Positions 43,740 to 54,712 of a stretch of 64,000 nt of DNA are shown here, in pieces. Numbering within the stretch: position 1 is the first letter of the stretch; every line of letters starts with the position of its first letter. Origin of the DNA: Gnetum montanum. Taxonomy: Eukaryota; Streptophyta; Gnetopsida; Gnetales; Gnetaceae. The stretch is taken from assembly GCA_015680685.1 (NCBI GenBank), contig MNCI01006820.1, positions 349,839 through 413,838 on the forward strand, written 5' to 3'. The translations under genes and the position numbers were made by a program. The notes beneath the pieces were generated by a model. The model saw nothing but the letters and a program-made list of their open reading frames with translations. It was not told the DNA's origin and made no database searches.

Positions 43740-44602
43740 TGATGAACCATATTTTGACTGTTCAATATCAAATCCTTGATATTAGATACCTAATATTGGA
43801 GCCCAAGAAGCGATGTTGGATATCTGATATCATGGCATGTGTCCTATAAATGTAGCACTTGGGTGCATCGTTTGGGCATAAGTTTTGTTAATAGAGTAGT
43901 CAAACTCTTACAATTTTATTCCATAGTCTTAGAGAATAGTTAGTGAGTGCCTGTAGTGTGGATCTAAGTCAATTTTATGGCATCTTATTTGAGTGGCAAT
44001 GTACTTGGACACATTCCATGAATGACAATAAGATCGAGATTGATTCTTACTCATTGTGACACTTTCACTCAGATTAGATTTACTTTTAATGAAATTTATA
44101 TTCTATGTACTTAGTTAATATTTATGTTTCTAGGCATATTAATGAATTGGCAAAATGAATATGACTAGTTTCAAGCGTAAACACGTATTCACTTGGGAAT
44201 ACTAGCAATGTTATTGCTTGGTTCACCCTATAGCATAGCGCTTGGTAATCCTAGTAGTGGATACGTGGGTTTAGGACGTGTATGGTAAGTTGGGAATGAA
44301 CACTCATTGCCCGTAGGCTAGTTTAGACTTTACTTTTAATTGTTAATTAGTTTAAATAATTGATTTCTTTATTATTGTTTGGGTAGCATAAGGCTGAAAC
44401 AACATCAAGAATAATATGCCTCACTTTGGACTGAACCATACATGACAAAGTTACCAATAGTCCAAGTGGGAAGATAGTGAACTATGATCAATGCATAACA
44501 ATCTAGATGCCACAACTAGTACCATCCATAGAATTCAACCAAATCGTGCATGAATGCTTGTGATTTGTATGGTTTTGCGTAGGGGTAGCTCGCCACTCAT
44601 CA
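43740..44602 (+). repeat. E4 3' LTR
   Basis: 863 bp. It matches the 5' LTR throughout but has a longer palindrome cassette (43763-43834: AATATCAAAT, TTGATATTAG, GGATATCTGATATCATGG), which the 5' LTR has partly lost. TATA at 43842-43850 (CCTATAAATG). Confidence 0.85.
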
Positions 44603-45930
44603 ATCACTAAGACAATTACCTCCTCACCCTTCTCTAGGAACACTAAAAAAGTAGCACTATTCCTAGAGATCTTTGGAAATTTTTGTTATCCTAAAAGAGA
44701 CATTGTTACTTCCCAGGTGTTAGGATTTGACCTTGCGGGCACCTACATGCTTTAGATAGAAAATAGTGATGTCATCTCCTCCAACCAACTGATGGTTCGA
44801 GTTACTTCATTGAGATGGCATAATGCTGGTTGGTAGATGGAGGGTTCACCACCACTCGGTCTACCCTACTACTACTACAGGAGTTGTTCACAAAGCTTTT
44901 GCATATGCTTAATTGTAGCATGAGCCTTTGGCATTGTTTCATGAGTGGGTTGTGATGGTGGTTGCTCCTCTTCTTATAGCTTGGTGGGCACCTTATCCTT
45001 CATCATTTGTTCCCAATAGGTTGTAGAAGCATGACTAGGGTGTCATTGGCAGAGTAGGCTATATCTTTGCTTTTGCACAACCTTCAAATGAGGTATGGAA
45101 AGGGGAGTGTCTTTCTCCCACGCTTGTTCTCCTTGAATTACTTTTTGATCTCTAAGTAGATCAATTGTGGGAGATTGACTAGGAATTTACCACTTAGAGT
45201 AGCACAAAAATGGATAGAAAAGATCATGATTTTGCTTGACCTCACTATTGGATTGAGGTGGTAGGCCATGATTTTGAAGTATGCCTTCTCTACCTTAGTG
45301 AGTGTGTCATATTCCTTGCAGTCAACTCCATAGCACCATTGGACCCACTCTTTCTTTACTTTTGGGTCCACCTATGTTGATATTTTGTCCAAGGTTACCT
45401 CAGTATCTAGCAACTCAAGGGCCTTAGAAATGGCCAACACAGAGTAGGACACATTGATGTCCTTTATCTTCATCGTGGTATTGGTTTGCTTGTTGTTCCA
45501 AAAAAGATATGTATCTCCCAAGTAACACTCCCCACTGGAAGTGAGGATAGGCCACATGGGAGAGGTTTGTAGTTAGGTTTTTGCCTTTTGGTGCCAAGTC
45601 CAAGAACAAGCCAAAGTTTAGTTCCTATAGAACTAAACCTCTAATCTCCTTGGAAATAATTTTCTTAAGGCAAGCTTCAATCAAAGTAACCTCAAGGTTT
45701 GGTCTAGGCCTACATGCCACTTCTCTATGTGATTGTTTAGTTTCAGTGTTAGGAATTTGTTGGACAAATTCCACTTTGGGCTCCTCCCAGAGAGGTCTCA
45801 TTGCATGGGTCTCTACTATTTACTCCTAGGGCTATTGTTGTTGTTGGCCCCTTCCTTCTCTAGGCTGCTTCTCTCTTGGTTAGGATGGTCCTCCCTCCTG
45901 TGTGTGTTTATCCCTTAGTGTAGGTGCCAT
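44603..45930 (-). pseudogene. E3 accessory ORF, N-terminal part
   Basis: Starts MAPTLRDKHTQEGG at 45930. Blocks 45557-45372 and 45371-45138 carry SSGECYLGDTYLFWNN, VQWCYGVDCKEYDTLTKVEK, YFKIMAYHLNPIVRSSK and NLPQLIYLEIKK, closely matching E2. The frame is cut by E4 at 44603. Stops and shifts are present. Confidence 0.65.
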
Positions 45931-46349
45931 ATTCAATCATAACATAGCCAAAATTTAGTGTTTGATGTGTAACTTAGATAGTTTGATATATTTTCTCCTT
46001 TGATCAATTACACTTGGGTTAAGTTGTGATTATGGCATATTGATTATTTTCATTAGATAGCTATCACTTTTCATTGGAAAGGTTTAACTCTCATGAGTTA
46101 ATGATTTTAATAGTATTTTATTAGTTAAACCTTGTGTTAGTTAGAAACATTTTGAAAATCTTTCCTTCAGAAACCTAATATTTGTGGCCTCCACAACATA
46201 AAGATCACCTCTAGTAGTTGTAGAAATGAAGAACAAGATTAATCGGAGAAGCGTGTGAAAGTTATGGGCTCTGGAAAGTCCTGAACTCTAAAAATAACAA
46301 AAAATCCTTCCTTGTTTGAAAGAAAATGGCAAAAAATTTGCTAAGTATC

Positions 46350-46405
46350 CACGGTATATATAGACTTTTTATGTTGCATCGATGGGGTCCCATCGATGAA
46401 GCAGT
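46350..46405 (-). promoter_or_regulatory. E3 internal promoter: palindrome plus TATA
   Basis: The 22-bp near-palindrome at 46377-46398, with arms CATCGATGGG and CCCATCGATG, is followed on the minus strand by CTATATATACC (46354-46362). It sits about 430 bp upstream of the accessory ORF start, the same position as in E2. Confidence 0.55.
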
Positions 46406-47900
46406 TGCATAAAATATTTTACCATTAAAAAATAAAGGAAAAAGAAAGATTTTTCACATAAACGTAAAGTCCATAGGGAGCTAGAAAAGCCAACAACATG
46501 ATGGAATTCTTGAAGAGGGAAAGAATATGCATAAAAAAGGAGATTTAATTTGGATAATATTCATTAAAGAGTGTAAACTAGGTGCAACTGACGTGAAATG
46601 GATAGATTTGAAAGAAACAATGTCTATGGGATAAGGAACTTAACCAACCCAACTAAGAAGTATGCAAGTGGATCCTCCCCATAGTAGGCTTATGCCCTTA
46701 ATGCCCTTGCATGTCCTCAAATGAAGGAGTTTGTGGACCCCATGGATGATTCATGGTTGTGCTTAGTTAAAGACCAAATCTCCAAAGAAACCATGAAATA
46801 ATTATGATCGTATCAAACAAAGACATTGAAATAACATGAGAAAAGGTAGTGAGGTGAGTGATGGAAAGCATAGGCAGATGAGAGAGTGTGAAATGGAGTC
46901 TTGTATCATGTCACATAAAGTCCCTTGTGGATTTTGTGGTTAATATGACCTGATAAAATCTAGCCTTAGTCTGAATTAAGACAAATCACTGCTAGTGACT
47001 TCACATTGATACTCTTAGACTAGTCTATCCTCCAAAGGGACAAGAGTATCCTCGTAGATCAATCAACATTCCAAAGAGAGAATAAAAAAGAAGTAGGAAG
47101 TGAAGAGGCCCTTAGTTAGAGGGGTGCCTTTAGGCATGGGTAACATGTCTTTCCAACCCTATAACTAGTGCTTGTAGCGCATTATTAAGTCTAAGGGATG
47201 TGCTTTGAATTTTCATTTTTTATATTTTTTAATTTTTATGTGTTTATCAAATGGAAACAACATCATGCAAAAACTTAGCTTCCTATTATTGGTTAATGTA
47301 TGAATGACAAAGGACCCATGGAGATACTGATGCACCTCAAAGGGTAGGCAAGTATAACAAGATCAAATCCCCTTGAAGTCACACCCTTGTATATCCATTT
47401 AATCCATCCCAAGTTTCGAAACTACCAAGGTTACAAGTTTATTATAAGTTGCATTTAAGAAGGGACCTCATATTTCCAAATAAAGAAACACCATAGAGTT
47501 GGGTGGATTGGTGGATGACGTGGAATTACTACTTGTTAATCATAAAAAGAAACAATGTCTTAGTTATCAAGATAAAAATTCAAAGATAGAACCTATGAAT
47601 TTTCAATCAAATAACATTATAAAGCATAAGCTACCATCAATTACCAACTACAGTTACACAAAATCGTAGTGGCAATAAAGTAAGAAAAGACACTCATAAG
47701 AAAAATGCAAACTAAATGAGGTAAAATATAGAAAAAATTGCAAAATACTCAAGAAAGAAAAACATACTAAAAATGGTGTAAAACAAAAAGGGTGAAAAAT
47801 AGAAAAACTAAAAAATTGAGAAGCCACTTTAATCAATTCAGCATGGATGACGATCTCCCCCATGACTAAGTTAGAAGAAGGAGATCCAAAAAATTGAGCA
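46406..47900 (-). other. E3 conserved non-coding spacer
   Basis: No reading frame. Shared blocks: GCAAGTGGATCCTCCCCA (about 46663), TTAGAGGGGTGCCTTTAGGC (about 47116) and CCCCTTGAAGTCACACCCT (about 47370). Confidence 0.5.
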
Positions 47901-48870
47901 TGCTTGTCCATCTATTGAGGTGTTATGATCATTGGCTATCTTGGGTTCTTGAAAAGGCTTGAGTTTTTGTGTGTTGACTAGCAGTTTCTTGCTTGGGCTT
48001 ACAGGTTTGTAAATTAGCATGACTCTGTATGGAAAGGTTTCATAAATAATATAAGGTCCCTTCCATAATGTTTAGAACTTAGTTTTCTATGGCATGTGCA
48101 TGGGATTATAGTATAAAACCTCATCTCTTGGTTGAAATCTTACCTTCCTAATCCTAAGGTCATGTCATTGCTTATTTTGGGCCTTATGCACTTCATTGGA
48201 TGATTGGGCCACTAGTCAATTTTAATTAGCAAGTTGAGATTCACTAGTCATTCCTTTTGTGCTAGGTTTAGGTCTAGGCTAAAGTCACAAGTTGTTGAAA
48301 GTGTATGGAGTTCTGTTTGAATAGGAAGTATTAGTAATTTTTCATACATAAGCTCATAGGGAGAGTAGCCAATAGGAAGTTCCCATGTTGAACAATAGGT
48401 CCAAATGGCATCCTTGAGTTTGAAGCTCTAATCCCTCCTATATTCACTAACATTTCTTGTTAGTATTTTTGTTATCTCTCGATTAGTGACCTTCACTTAA
48501 CTATTGGCTTGGGGGTGGTATGGAGTTATTAATTTATGTTCAACCCCTAAGCATTGCATGAGCTTTCAAAAAGTGGTTCTTGTAAAATGAGTTCCAATGT
48601 TAGAAATAAGTGCACATGGCATCCTAAACCTGTTTACAACATGTTGTTGTACAAATTGAGCTACCCTAGAGGATTTGAAATTGGTGATAGCTGTAGCTTT
48701 TGCCTATTTTATATAATACTCAATAGCTACAATTATATAGGCCTTCTCATTGAACATGGAAGCAATGGACCCAATGAAATTGATGCTACAAATTTTGAAT
48801 GACTCCAGCAATTGGATCCACTATGGGAGCTCCTCTATACCAACGGTTATCCCACCATCATGTTGATAGC
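47901..48870 (-). pseudogene. E3 integrase
   Basis: Parallel to the E2 integrase (27230-28162) at DNA level: AGGGAGAGTAGCCAATAGG, then AAGTTCCCATGTTGAA at 48359-48390, and TTCAACCCCTAAGCATTGCAT at 48539. The reading frame is broken by many stops. Confidence 0.65.
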
Positions 48871-49299
48871 AATAAGAAGAGTGGACAAAGTGATGGGCAT
48901 ACCTAAAAAGTGTAGGCTAGCAATACCTTGCAATAATGATTTTAATGGTTGTTCATCTCCCAACATAATGGTCCCCACAAGGACCCTCATGTGCATCTTG
49001 GAGAATGTGTAGTTGATCATTATTAGGAACGCATCATCAAACTAGGTCATTGACACAAACCTTGTAAACATTGTCATTGATCTCCATAAAATCTTTGGCC
49101 TGGTAAAGAAACTATTGTTTCTTCTTGTTATCCCACTCTTATGACATCTCCTAAGTGATTAGGTAAGTGAGGATGTCATCGTACTAGTTGTTTTCCTTGA
49201 AGTCTCATTTAGTAACAGCTCTAGCAAAAAGGAGTTTATTAAGAAATTGATTTGAAAGTGGACTCTCCTCCTCTTTGTTGTCCCATTGTAACCAAGACA

Positions 49300-49640
49300 A
49301 GTGATCATCTACCACGTTCTTGGTTCCCTTCTTTTCCATCATGGTTTAATCAAAATCTTGCAAGATTACTAGCCACTGTATGGCATGGGGACTCATTTTT
49401 GATTTATTCATCAAGAACTTGATTACATTATGGTTCGTGTGCACAAACACCTTGTACCCAAGCACATAGTGCTTAAATTTCTCTAAGGCATACACCACTG
49501 CCATTAGTTCTTTCTCAGTGGTGATGTAGTTTAGCTGTGCATCCACAATGCTTCTATTCACATAGTGGATGTAATATGGATGTTTTTGATCATCCAACTA
49601 TGTGAGCATGGCTCCTAAGGCATAATTGGATGCATTCATC
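49300..49640 (-). pseudogene. E3 RNase H
   Basis: Block 49597-49346: YYIHYVNRSIVDAQLNYITT, then EKELMAVVYALEKF, HYVLGYKVFVHTNHNVIKFLM. Clear Ty3 RNase H, with Asn replacing Asp in the usual TDH motif. Confidence 0.8.
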
Positions 49641-50391
49641 ATAATATGGAATGGTATAGCCTAATTAGGTGCTCATAGGATTGGTGTTTCTATGAGATTT
49701 TGAGTTTGAAAATCTTAGAAAAGTTCTTAATGAAGTGCAGATAATAGCCAATGTGACCAAGAAATGACCTCACATATTTAATAGTTTTAGGTTGTTAAGT
49801 TACTCCTTGGATGACCCTTATTTTTTTTGGGTCCACCTCAATCCCCTTTTATGATATTTTTCATCCTAATACAATGCCCTCTTAGATCATTAGGTGGCTC
49901 TTTTGCTAGTTGAGCCTTAAGTTTATCTTCACACATCTTTTCAGCACTTGCTCTAGATGGTATAGGGCTTACTCACACATAGCCCCATAGGTGAAGAATT
50001 CATCCATGCAGACTTCCATCTCACTACCAATTTGATGTTGAAAGATGTTCAGGATAAGGCATTAAAATGTTACAGGGGCATTACATAGGTTAAAAGGCAT
50101 CTTTTTGTATATGAAAGTTCCCTAGGAACTTTTGAATGTGATTTTGGCCTAATCCTTATGTGTTATTTGGATTTTGTTATAGCTACTATAACCATCTAGA
50201 AAGTTGTAATAGCAATGCCCTAAAATTGTGTCCGACACCTTGTTCATAAATGACAAAGGAAAATGATCCTTGAATGTTGCCATGTTCAATAGCCTGAAAT
50301 CAATGCAGATCCTCTATTTCCCACCTTTTTTTGGCATGAGCATAAGGGGGCTAACCCACTCACTATTCATAATGGAATAAATGAGCCCAAG
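49641..50391 (-). pseudogene. E3 reverse transcriptase, 3' part
   Basis: DNA-level match to the E2 RT (28750-29540), ending at ATTCATAATGGAATAAATGAG beside the E5 insertion; RT resumes at 57140. Stops throughout. Confidence 0.7.
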
Positions 50392-51286
50392 TGATGAGTG
50401 GCAAGGTACCCCTACACTCAACCATATGAAATGAGCATCGCACGCGCGATCCGGCCAAACTCCATAGACAGACTAGTTGTGACACCTAGATAGTTATCCT
50501 TAGGTCACAGTTCGTTGTCTTCCCACCTAGACTAGGATTATATTTGTCACGTATGGTTTAGTCCAGATGAGGTGTATGATGTGTTTCCTAATCTATGCTG
50601 CTCCTGAAGGTAGTGGAAAATAAGATTAACTAAGCTAAGCTAAGAGGAAAAGGGTAAGAAAATCTAATCTAGCCTAAGTGCGATGAGCAACCGATTCCTT
50701 GATCAACTGTACACATCTTGGACCTCGTGCACAACTACCACTAGGATTACCAAGCGTAGATCCTAGGTACACCACTGGGATTACCAAGCGCAGATCCTAG
50801 ATACGCCATTGGGTTACTAAGTGTAGATCCTGGATACGCCACTGGGCTACCAAGTAGTCACACTTAAATGCTCGTAATCAAGTCATACTCATTTCACGTT
50901 CTAGGAGTTTAAGGGTGAGAGAGAGAAAATAGTAAATAACATTAAATAAATAACAAAGTGAATGCTGCAATGATGAAGTAATCTCGATCTTTATTGTTGG
51001 TCATGTGCATGTCCAAGTATGACACACTCGAATAAAGACACTGTACAATTACATTCACCACACTATGGGTAGAGATGGGAAAAAATCTAACTTTGGAGGG
51101 ATCAAACTACCAGAGCTTCGCTACTCTAAAATTGGGATCCCCAAACAAGGAAGAGCTGCGTCTTATTTATAGATATGGCAATGGACTACGATATTGCATA
51201 CGCGATATCGTAGGGAAGACACGATATCATGTACGTGATATCGCGGGGGATGCAATATCACGGCCTATGTGAATCACGTCTCATCA
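50392..51286 (-). repeat. E5 3' LTR
   Basis: 895 bp, TGATGAGTGG to ...TCTCATCA. Four tandem ~33-bp repeats at 50739-50857 built on CACTGGGATTACCAAGCG and AGATCCTAGGTACGC. TATA 51164-51174 (minus CTATAAATAAG). Cassette 51189-51275 holds repeated CGATATCG and CGTGATATCGCG palindromes. The PPT is at 51287-51299 (minus AGTCGTGGGGGTA). Confidence 0.85.
50739..50857. repeat. four tandem ~33-bp repeats in the E5 LTR
   Basis: Units start near 50739, 50772, 50806 and 50839, each with GGRTTACCAAGCG-like and GATCCTRGRTACRCC-like parts. E1 has two units and E2 about three shorter ones. Confidence 0.8.
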
Positions 51287-51457
51287 TACCCCCACGACTG
51301 AATAAAAACTCATCCTCGAGTTATAAGGAGAACAAGCTTCATTGATTACACAGTGGATAGGTATGGGATTATTGACTAGAAAAAGAAATGGACTAATGCC
51401 GCAGTGTGGGAAGACACAACACAGAAAAAAAATACTACAACTACAAAAATGTGGAAT

Positions 51458-54243
51458 TCATGTAGTTCCTGGTGGCGATGGCTCCTCCATGGATGCTTTC
51501 CCTTTGTCACTTGCTCCAAGTTTCAGAGGTTGACGTCGCTGAAGAATGGCCTAGAGCTTCTCCTCTTCAGTTAGAGGATCTTGTGTCGTCCATGCTAATG
51601 TTCTGATGTTTGACAGAGTCGGCACCTCCCACGGACAGGGTAGTTGCACGAACATCTAATTAGCTTTGACATACCATGCCGCGAACACCCGTCATTCCTA
51701 TTCATAGGCTCTAGCCTTGTCTTTGTATTTATGAAGCTCTGTTAGCCATCGAGCCAAGTTGGTTGCAACATCTTTCTGTCCCTGGTAGCTTTCTTTTACC
51801 AACGTAAGTTTAGAATTTGTGACATCTAGTTTCTTAGCCAGCTTCTTGTGCTCTACAAATTCTGCTTCGTATTTGATGTGGGTGGAAGCTACCTGCTGCT
51901 CAAGCTCTGACCTCGAGTGTCCTGCTATTAACATGGCCAGGTTGGCATATCTAAGGTTTTCCAACTCCATGTATTCGATCAAGTCTTGGATCTGCAGGTC
52001 TCGGTTCTTAATTTGCGCTTGGTGGGCGAAGGCGTAAGTGTCCAATATGGTCCTCTAATCAGTGTGCTGAGCACTGATGTTGTTGATTTGAGCCTTGGCC
52101 ATATGGATCTCCTTCTCCAGGATTTGTTTGTACATACCCACCTAATCACGAAAATGCTCCTTCAGCTTCTCATGTTGTTTAGCCTCATTCTGCCACGTGC
52201 TTATCTTAATTGTTAATTTCTGGCAAATAGCACATACTTCCTCCATTGAGAGGGTTCAATTCTCTCTGGCTAAATGAATTACATCTCGGTTGACCCGAAT
52301 GAATTATTCTTGTAGCTAATGAAAGTGTTTATTGAGAACATTCTTTTGTTTCTCCACAGAAGTCAACCAAAGGTTATCTACAACCAATTACTTATTCTCT
52401 TCTTCTAAGGCCTTAAGTGCCTTAAGATATGCATGAGTTTGCACTTGAGCTGCGGAGGCATCCCAAGTGGCAGTCTCCTTTTCCTTTGCCACCTTCTTAT
52501 TTTCTGTAATTAGCTTTGTTAATTGCTTGGTTCTGAAATTGTCTAGCTGGTTTGTGGGAACAAATTACAAAGGATCCCACTGTGCTGCTTGTAAGGCTAT
52601 GAGCTACTCTTGTAGTTTCTACACTTAAGCTTCAGCATGCTCTTTCCTTACTTTGGATATGACCAGCTTCCCCTTTGTGGAAATGAGGTCTAATTGAATT
52701 GGTGTTACATCTTAGGGGATGTCAAACAGAGATGTCAGAACTTGTCCCATTTGAAACAATCTGTCTACTACATCCTCATGTTCTGCAGGAGTCATTGAAG
52801 TTCCAGCAAGAGTTTGAGCATCTTGTGCTCCTAAAATATCTACCGGTGGCACAACAGGTACATTAAAGGATTCTTTGATATGGTTAGCAACCACTCCAAC
52901 AGCTTTCGCGGAATCCTGGTGTTGCATGACCACCACAGTGGCCCCTTTACTAGTCTCTAACTACACTTGAAAAGATGCTACATTTTCAGAGATCTATTGT
53001 GACTATCTGCTTTCCCCTCCTCCTGTTTGAATGGATAACTCACCCCTCGTGCGATCTAATGAAATAGTAGGCTTGTCAGCATCATCGATGATGTGGAAGA
53101 GGTTTTCCTCATCATGACTTCCCCAACTAACCATCTCGATGATGGCCCTAAGATGGCTCATCAACGGTCTATAGTCTTGTGGCGGCAGCTGATCCTAGCC
53201 TATGCTGGGTCCTACTTCTTGTTGTTGGTTGGGACCTGTGGCTGGAGGTTGACTGGGTCCTGCAAGTTGAGTTGCAGGTGATCCAGTCATCTGTTCTTCT
53301 TCTTCATCTAGTCCCAGCTCTTCGCCAGTGCTCTTTCTTGGAGCTGGTGCCTTTAATAACTCATCATAAGAAGCATTTTGGGCCTTTCGGAGGACGTCAT
53401 TTGTGTATCCCTGAATACTAGCCCGTTAGCACAGTTTCTTGATAAGGTAGAGAAAAGGCAACACCATCTTCCCTGACTTCCGTTCTTCAAATCGCCTTAG
53501 GATCTCCGTCAAATATAGATGGGGAAGGTTAGCATTAACCTTTCCCATCAACACTGCACATCCTCTTGTCACATACGTAGATATTCTTTTCAAACCTTTT
53601 GTGGGGAAGAGGTGATAGGTTCCAATTTTGAAATAATCCCGCTCTTCTGTTGTCAATTCTCCAAAAGTTTTATCTCTACCATAAGCCTTCTCTAACCAAT
53701 CCTTTCCCACATTAGGGTCTGATTGGGTAGATATTCGAGCAACATGGGGGCATGAATTTGGAAGGTTTAACACTTCCAAAATCGCCTATGCAGAAAGTCT
53801 ATTGTCACACCACAAATGTTAATCGTGGTGCCTTGATCCTTATTGTGCTAGAATAGGTATGCTTCACCTAAGTACCAGGCACCGCACTCAGAGAGGACAG
53901 GCCATAAGGAAGATCCTTTAAGGTGATCCCTAACAGCCTTAGGAGAAAACTCTGCAAAAGGTTCGAAGTTAAGCTCCACGATCACCGTAGCAACTGTGGA
54001 CTTCGTATGGATAGCCTGAACACATTCTGGGGGCAACGTGAGTTGTTGTCTTGGTTCAGGTGTAGCAGTAGCTCCTCTTTCTGCCTGCCTGGACCATCTT
54101 GTAGGAGGTTCTTCTTGATGGATGCTGAATGATTGCACCTCCTATTCTGCATGTTATCTGGCAAGGACCCATCTTCCACCTCTCTGAGGTTGTTTCGCTT
54201 CACCTTGAGTAGGACCTCCTTGTTGTGCACGTTTCGGGGCCAT
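51458..54243 (-). pseudogene. E5 accessory (env-position) ORF
   Basis: Starts MAPKRAQQGGPTQGE at 54243 and ends EEPSPPGTT at a TGA near 51458. Blocks: 54138-53848 with HLKGSSLWPVLSECGAWYLG; 53779-53426 (117 codons open) with WLEKAYGRDKTFGELTTEER, YFKIGTYHLFPTKGLKR, NLPHLYLTEILRRFEER and LPFLYLIKKLC, the conserved globular part; 52936-52712; and 52045-51698, Lys/Glu-rich coiled coil (QVASTHIKYEAEFVEHKKLA). Only a few stops separate these. E5 is the best source for the ancestral domain order: basic Pro/Gln-rich start, globular domain, long coiled coil, Pro-rich tail. Confidence 0.65.
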
Positions 54244-54365
54244 CTGCAANCTCAAGGTGAAGCGAAACAACCTCAGAGAGGTGGAAGATGGGTCCCTGCC
54301 AGACAACATGCAGAACAGGAGGTGCAATCATTCAGCATCCATCAAGAAGAACCTCCTACAAGATG
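54095..54365. other. N-bounded inverted copy, probable assembly artefact
   Basis: 54251-54365 (115 bp), bounded by single Ns at 54250 and 54366, is the reverse complement of 54095-54209, with three differences seen by eye. It interrupts the leader of the accessory ORF. Single-base Ns on both sides are a typical join mark, and the mismatches suggest the piece comes from another copy or allele. Confidence 0.7.
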
Positions 54366-54599
54366 NTTGGATGATGATAAATTTAAAAAAAATTTAGGCA
54401 CTTTTTGGCAAGTGTCTCTCCCCCACGACTAAAATGAACACTTTGGGTTCAAGTAGGTTCAAACGGAATTAAAATCAGAGCACCAGTGAGCGAGATCTGA
54501 GTGAAAAAGCGAGGGTCACGCAATCACAAGTCGTAGAAAAAAATTTCAAAAATTCCCCCTGTGTAAATGGAAAAATGATGCTAAGTGTTGCGACAGGGG

Positions 54600-54712
54600 T
54601 TCCTATTTATAAGTAAATAGGACGCGATGTCGCATATGGTACATCACCTACACAATATCACATGGGACGCGATATCACGTACGTGATATCTCATCCCCAG
54701 TGATGTGGGACA
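54600..54712 (-). promoter_or_regulatory. E5 internal promoter: GATATC palindromes plus TATA
   Basis: On the minus strand GAGATATCACGTACGTGATATC, GCGTCCCATG, TGATATTGTG and GCGACATCGCGTCC (54692-54620) precede ACTTATAAATAGG (54604-54612). The E5 LTR cassette carries the same CGTGATATCGCG core and its own TATA. Confidence 0.65.

Larger units (their letters stand above)
38207..44602 (+). mobile_element. E4: plus-strand non-autonomous LTR element in the E3 accessory ORF
   Basis: LTRs 38207-39029 and 43740-44602, with a perfect duplication ATCAC at 38202-38206 and 44603-44607. Removing it rejoins the E3 sequence: CTTGGTGCTACATCAC continues into TAAGACAATTACCTCC, as in E2 at 23701-23750. The 4.7-kb interior has PBS, gag, a spacer related to those of E1, E2, E3 and E5, a 124-aa ORF and a PPT, but no pol. 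Confidence 0.9.

Noticed and set aside
50739-50857. CRISPR-like array
   Set aside because: Direct repeats without unique spacers, inside a plant LTR.
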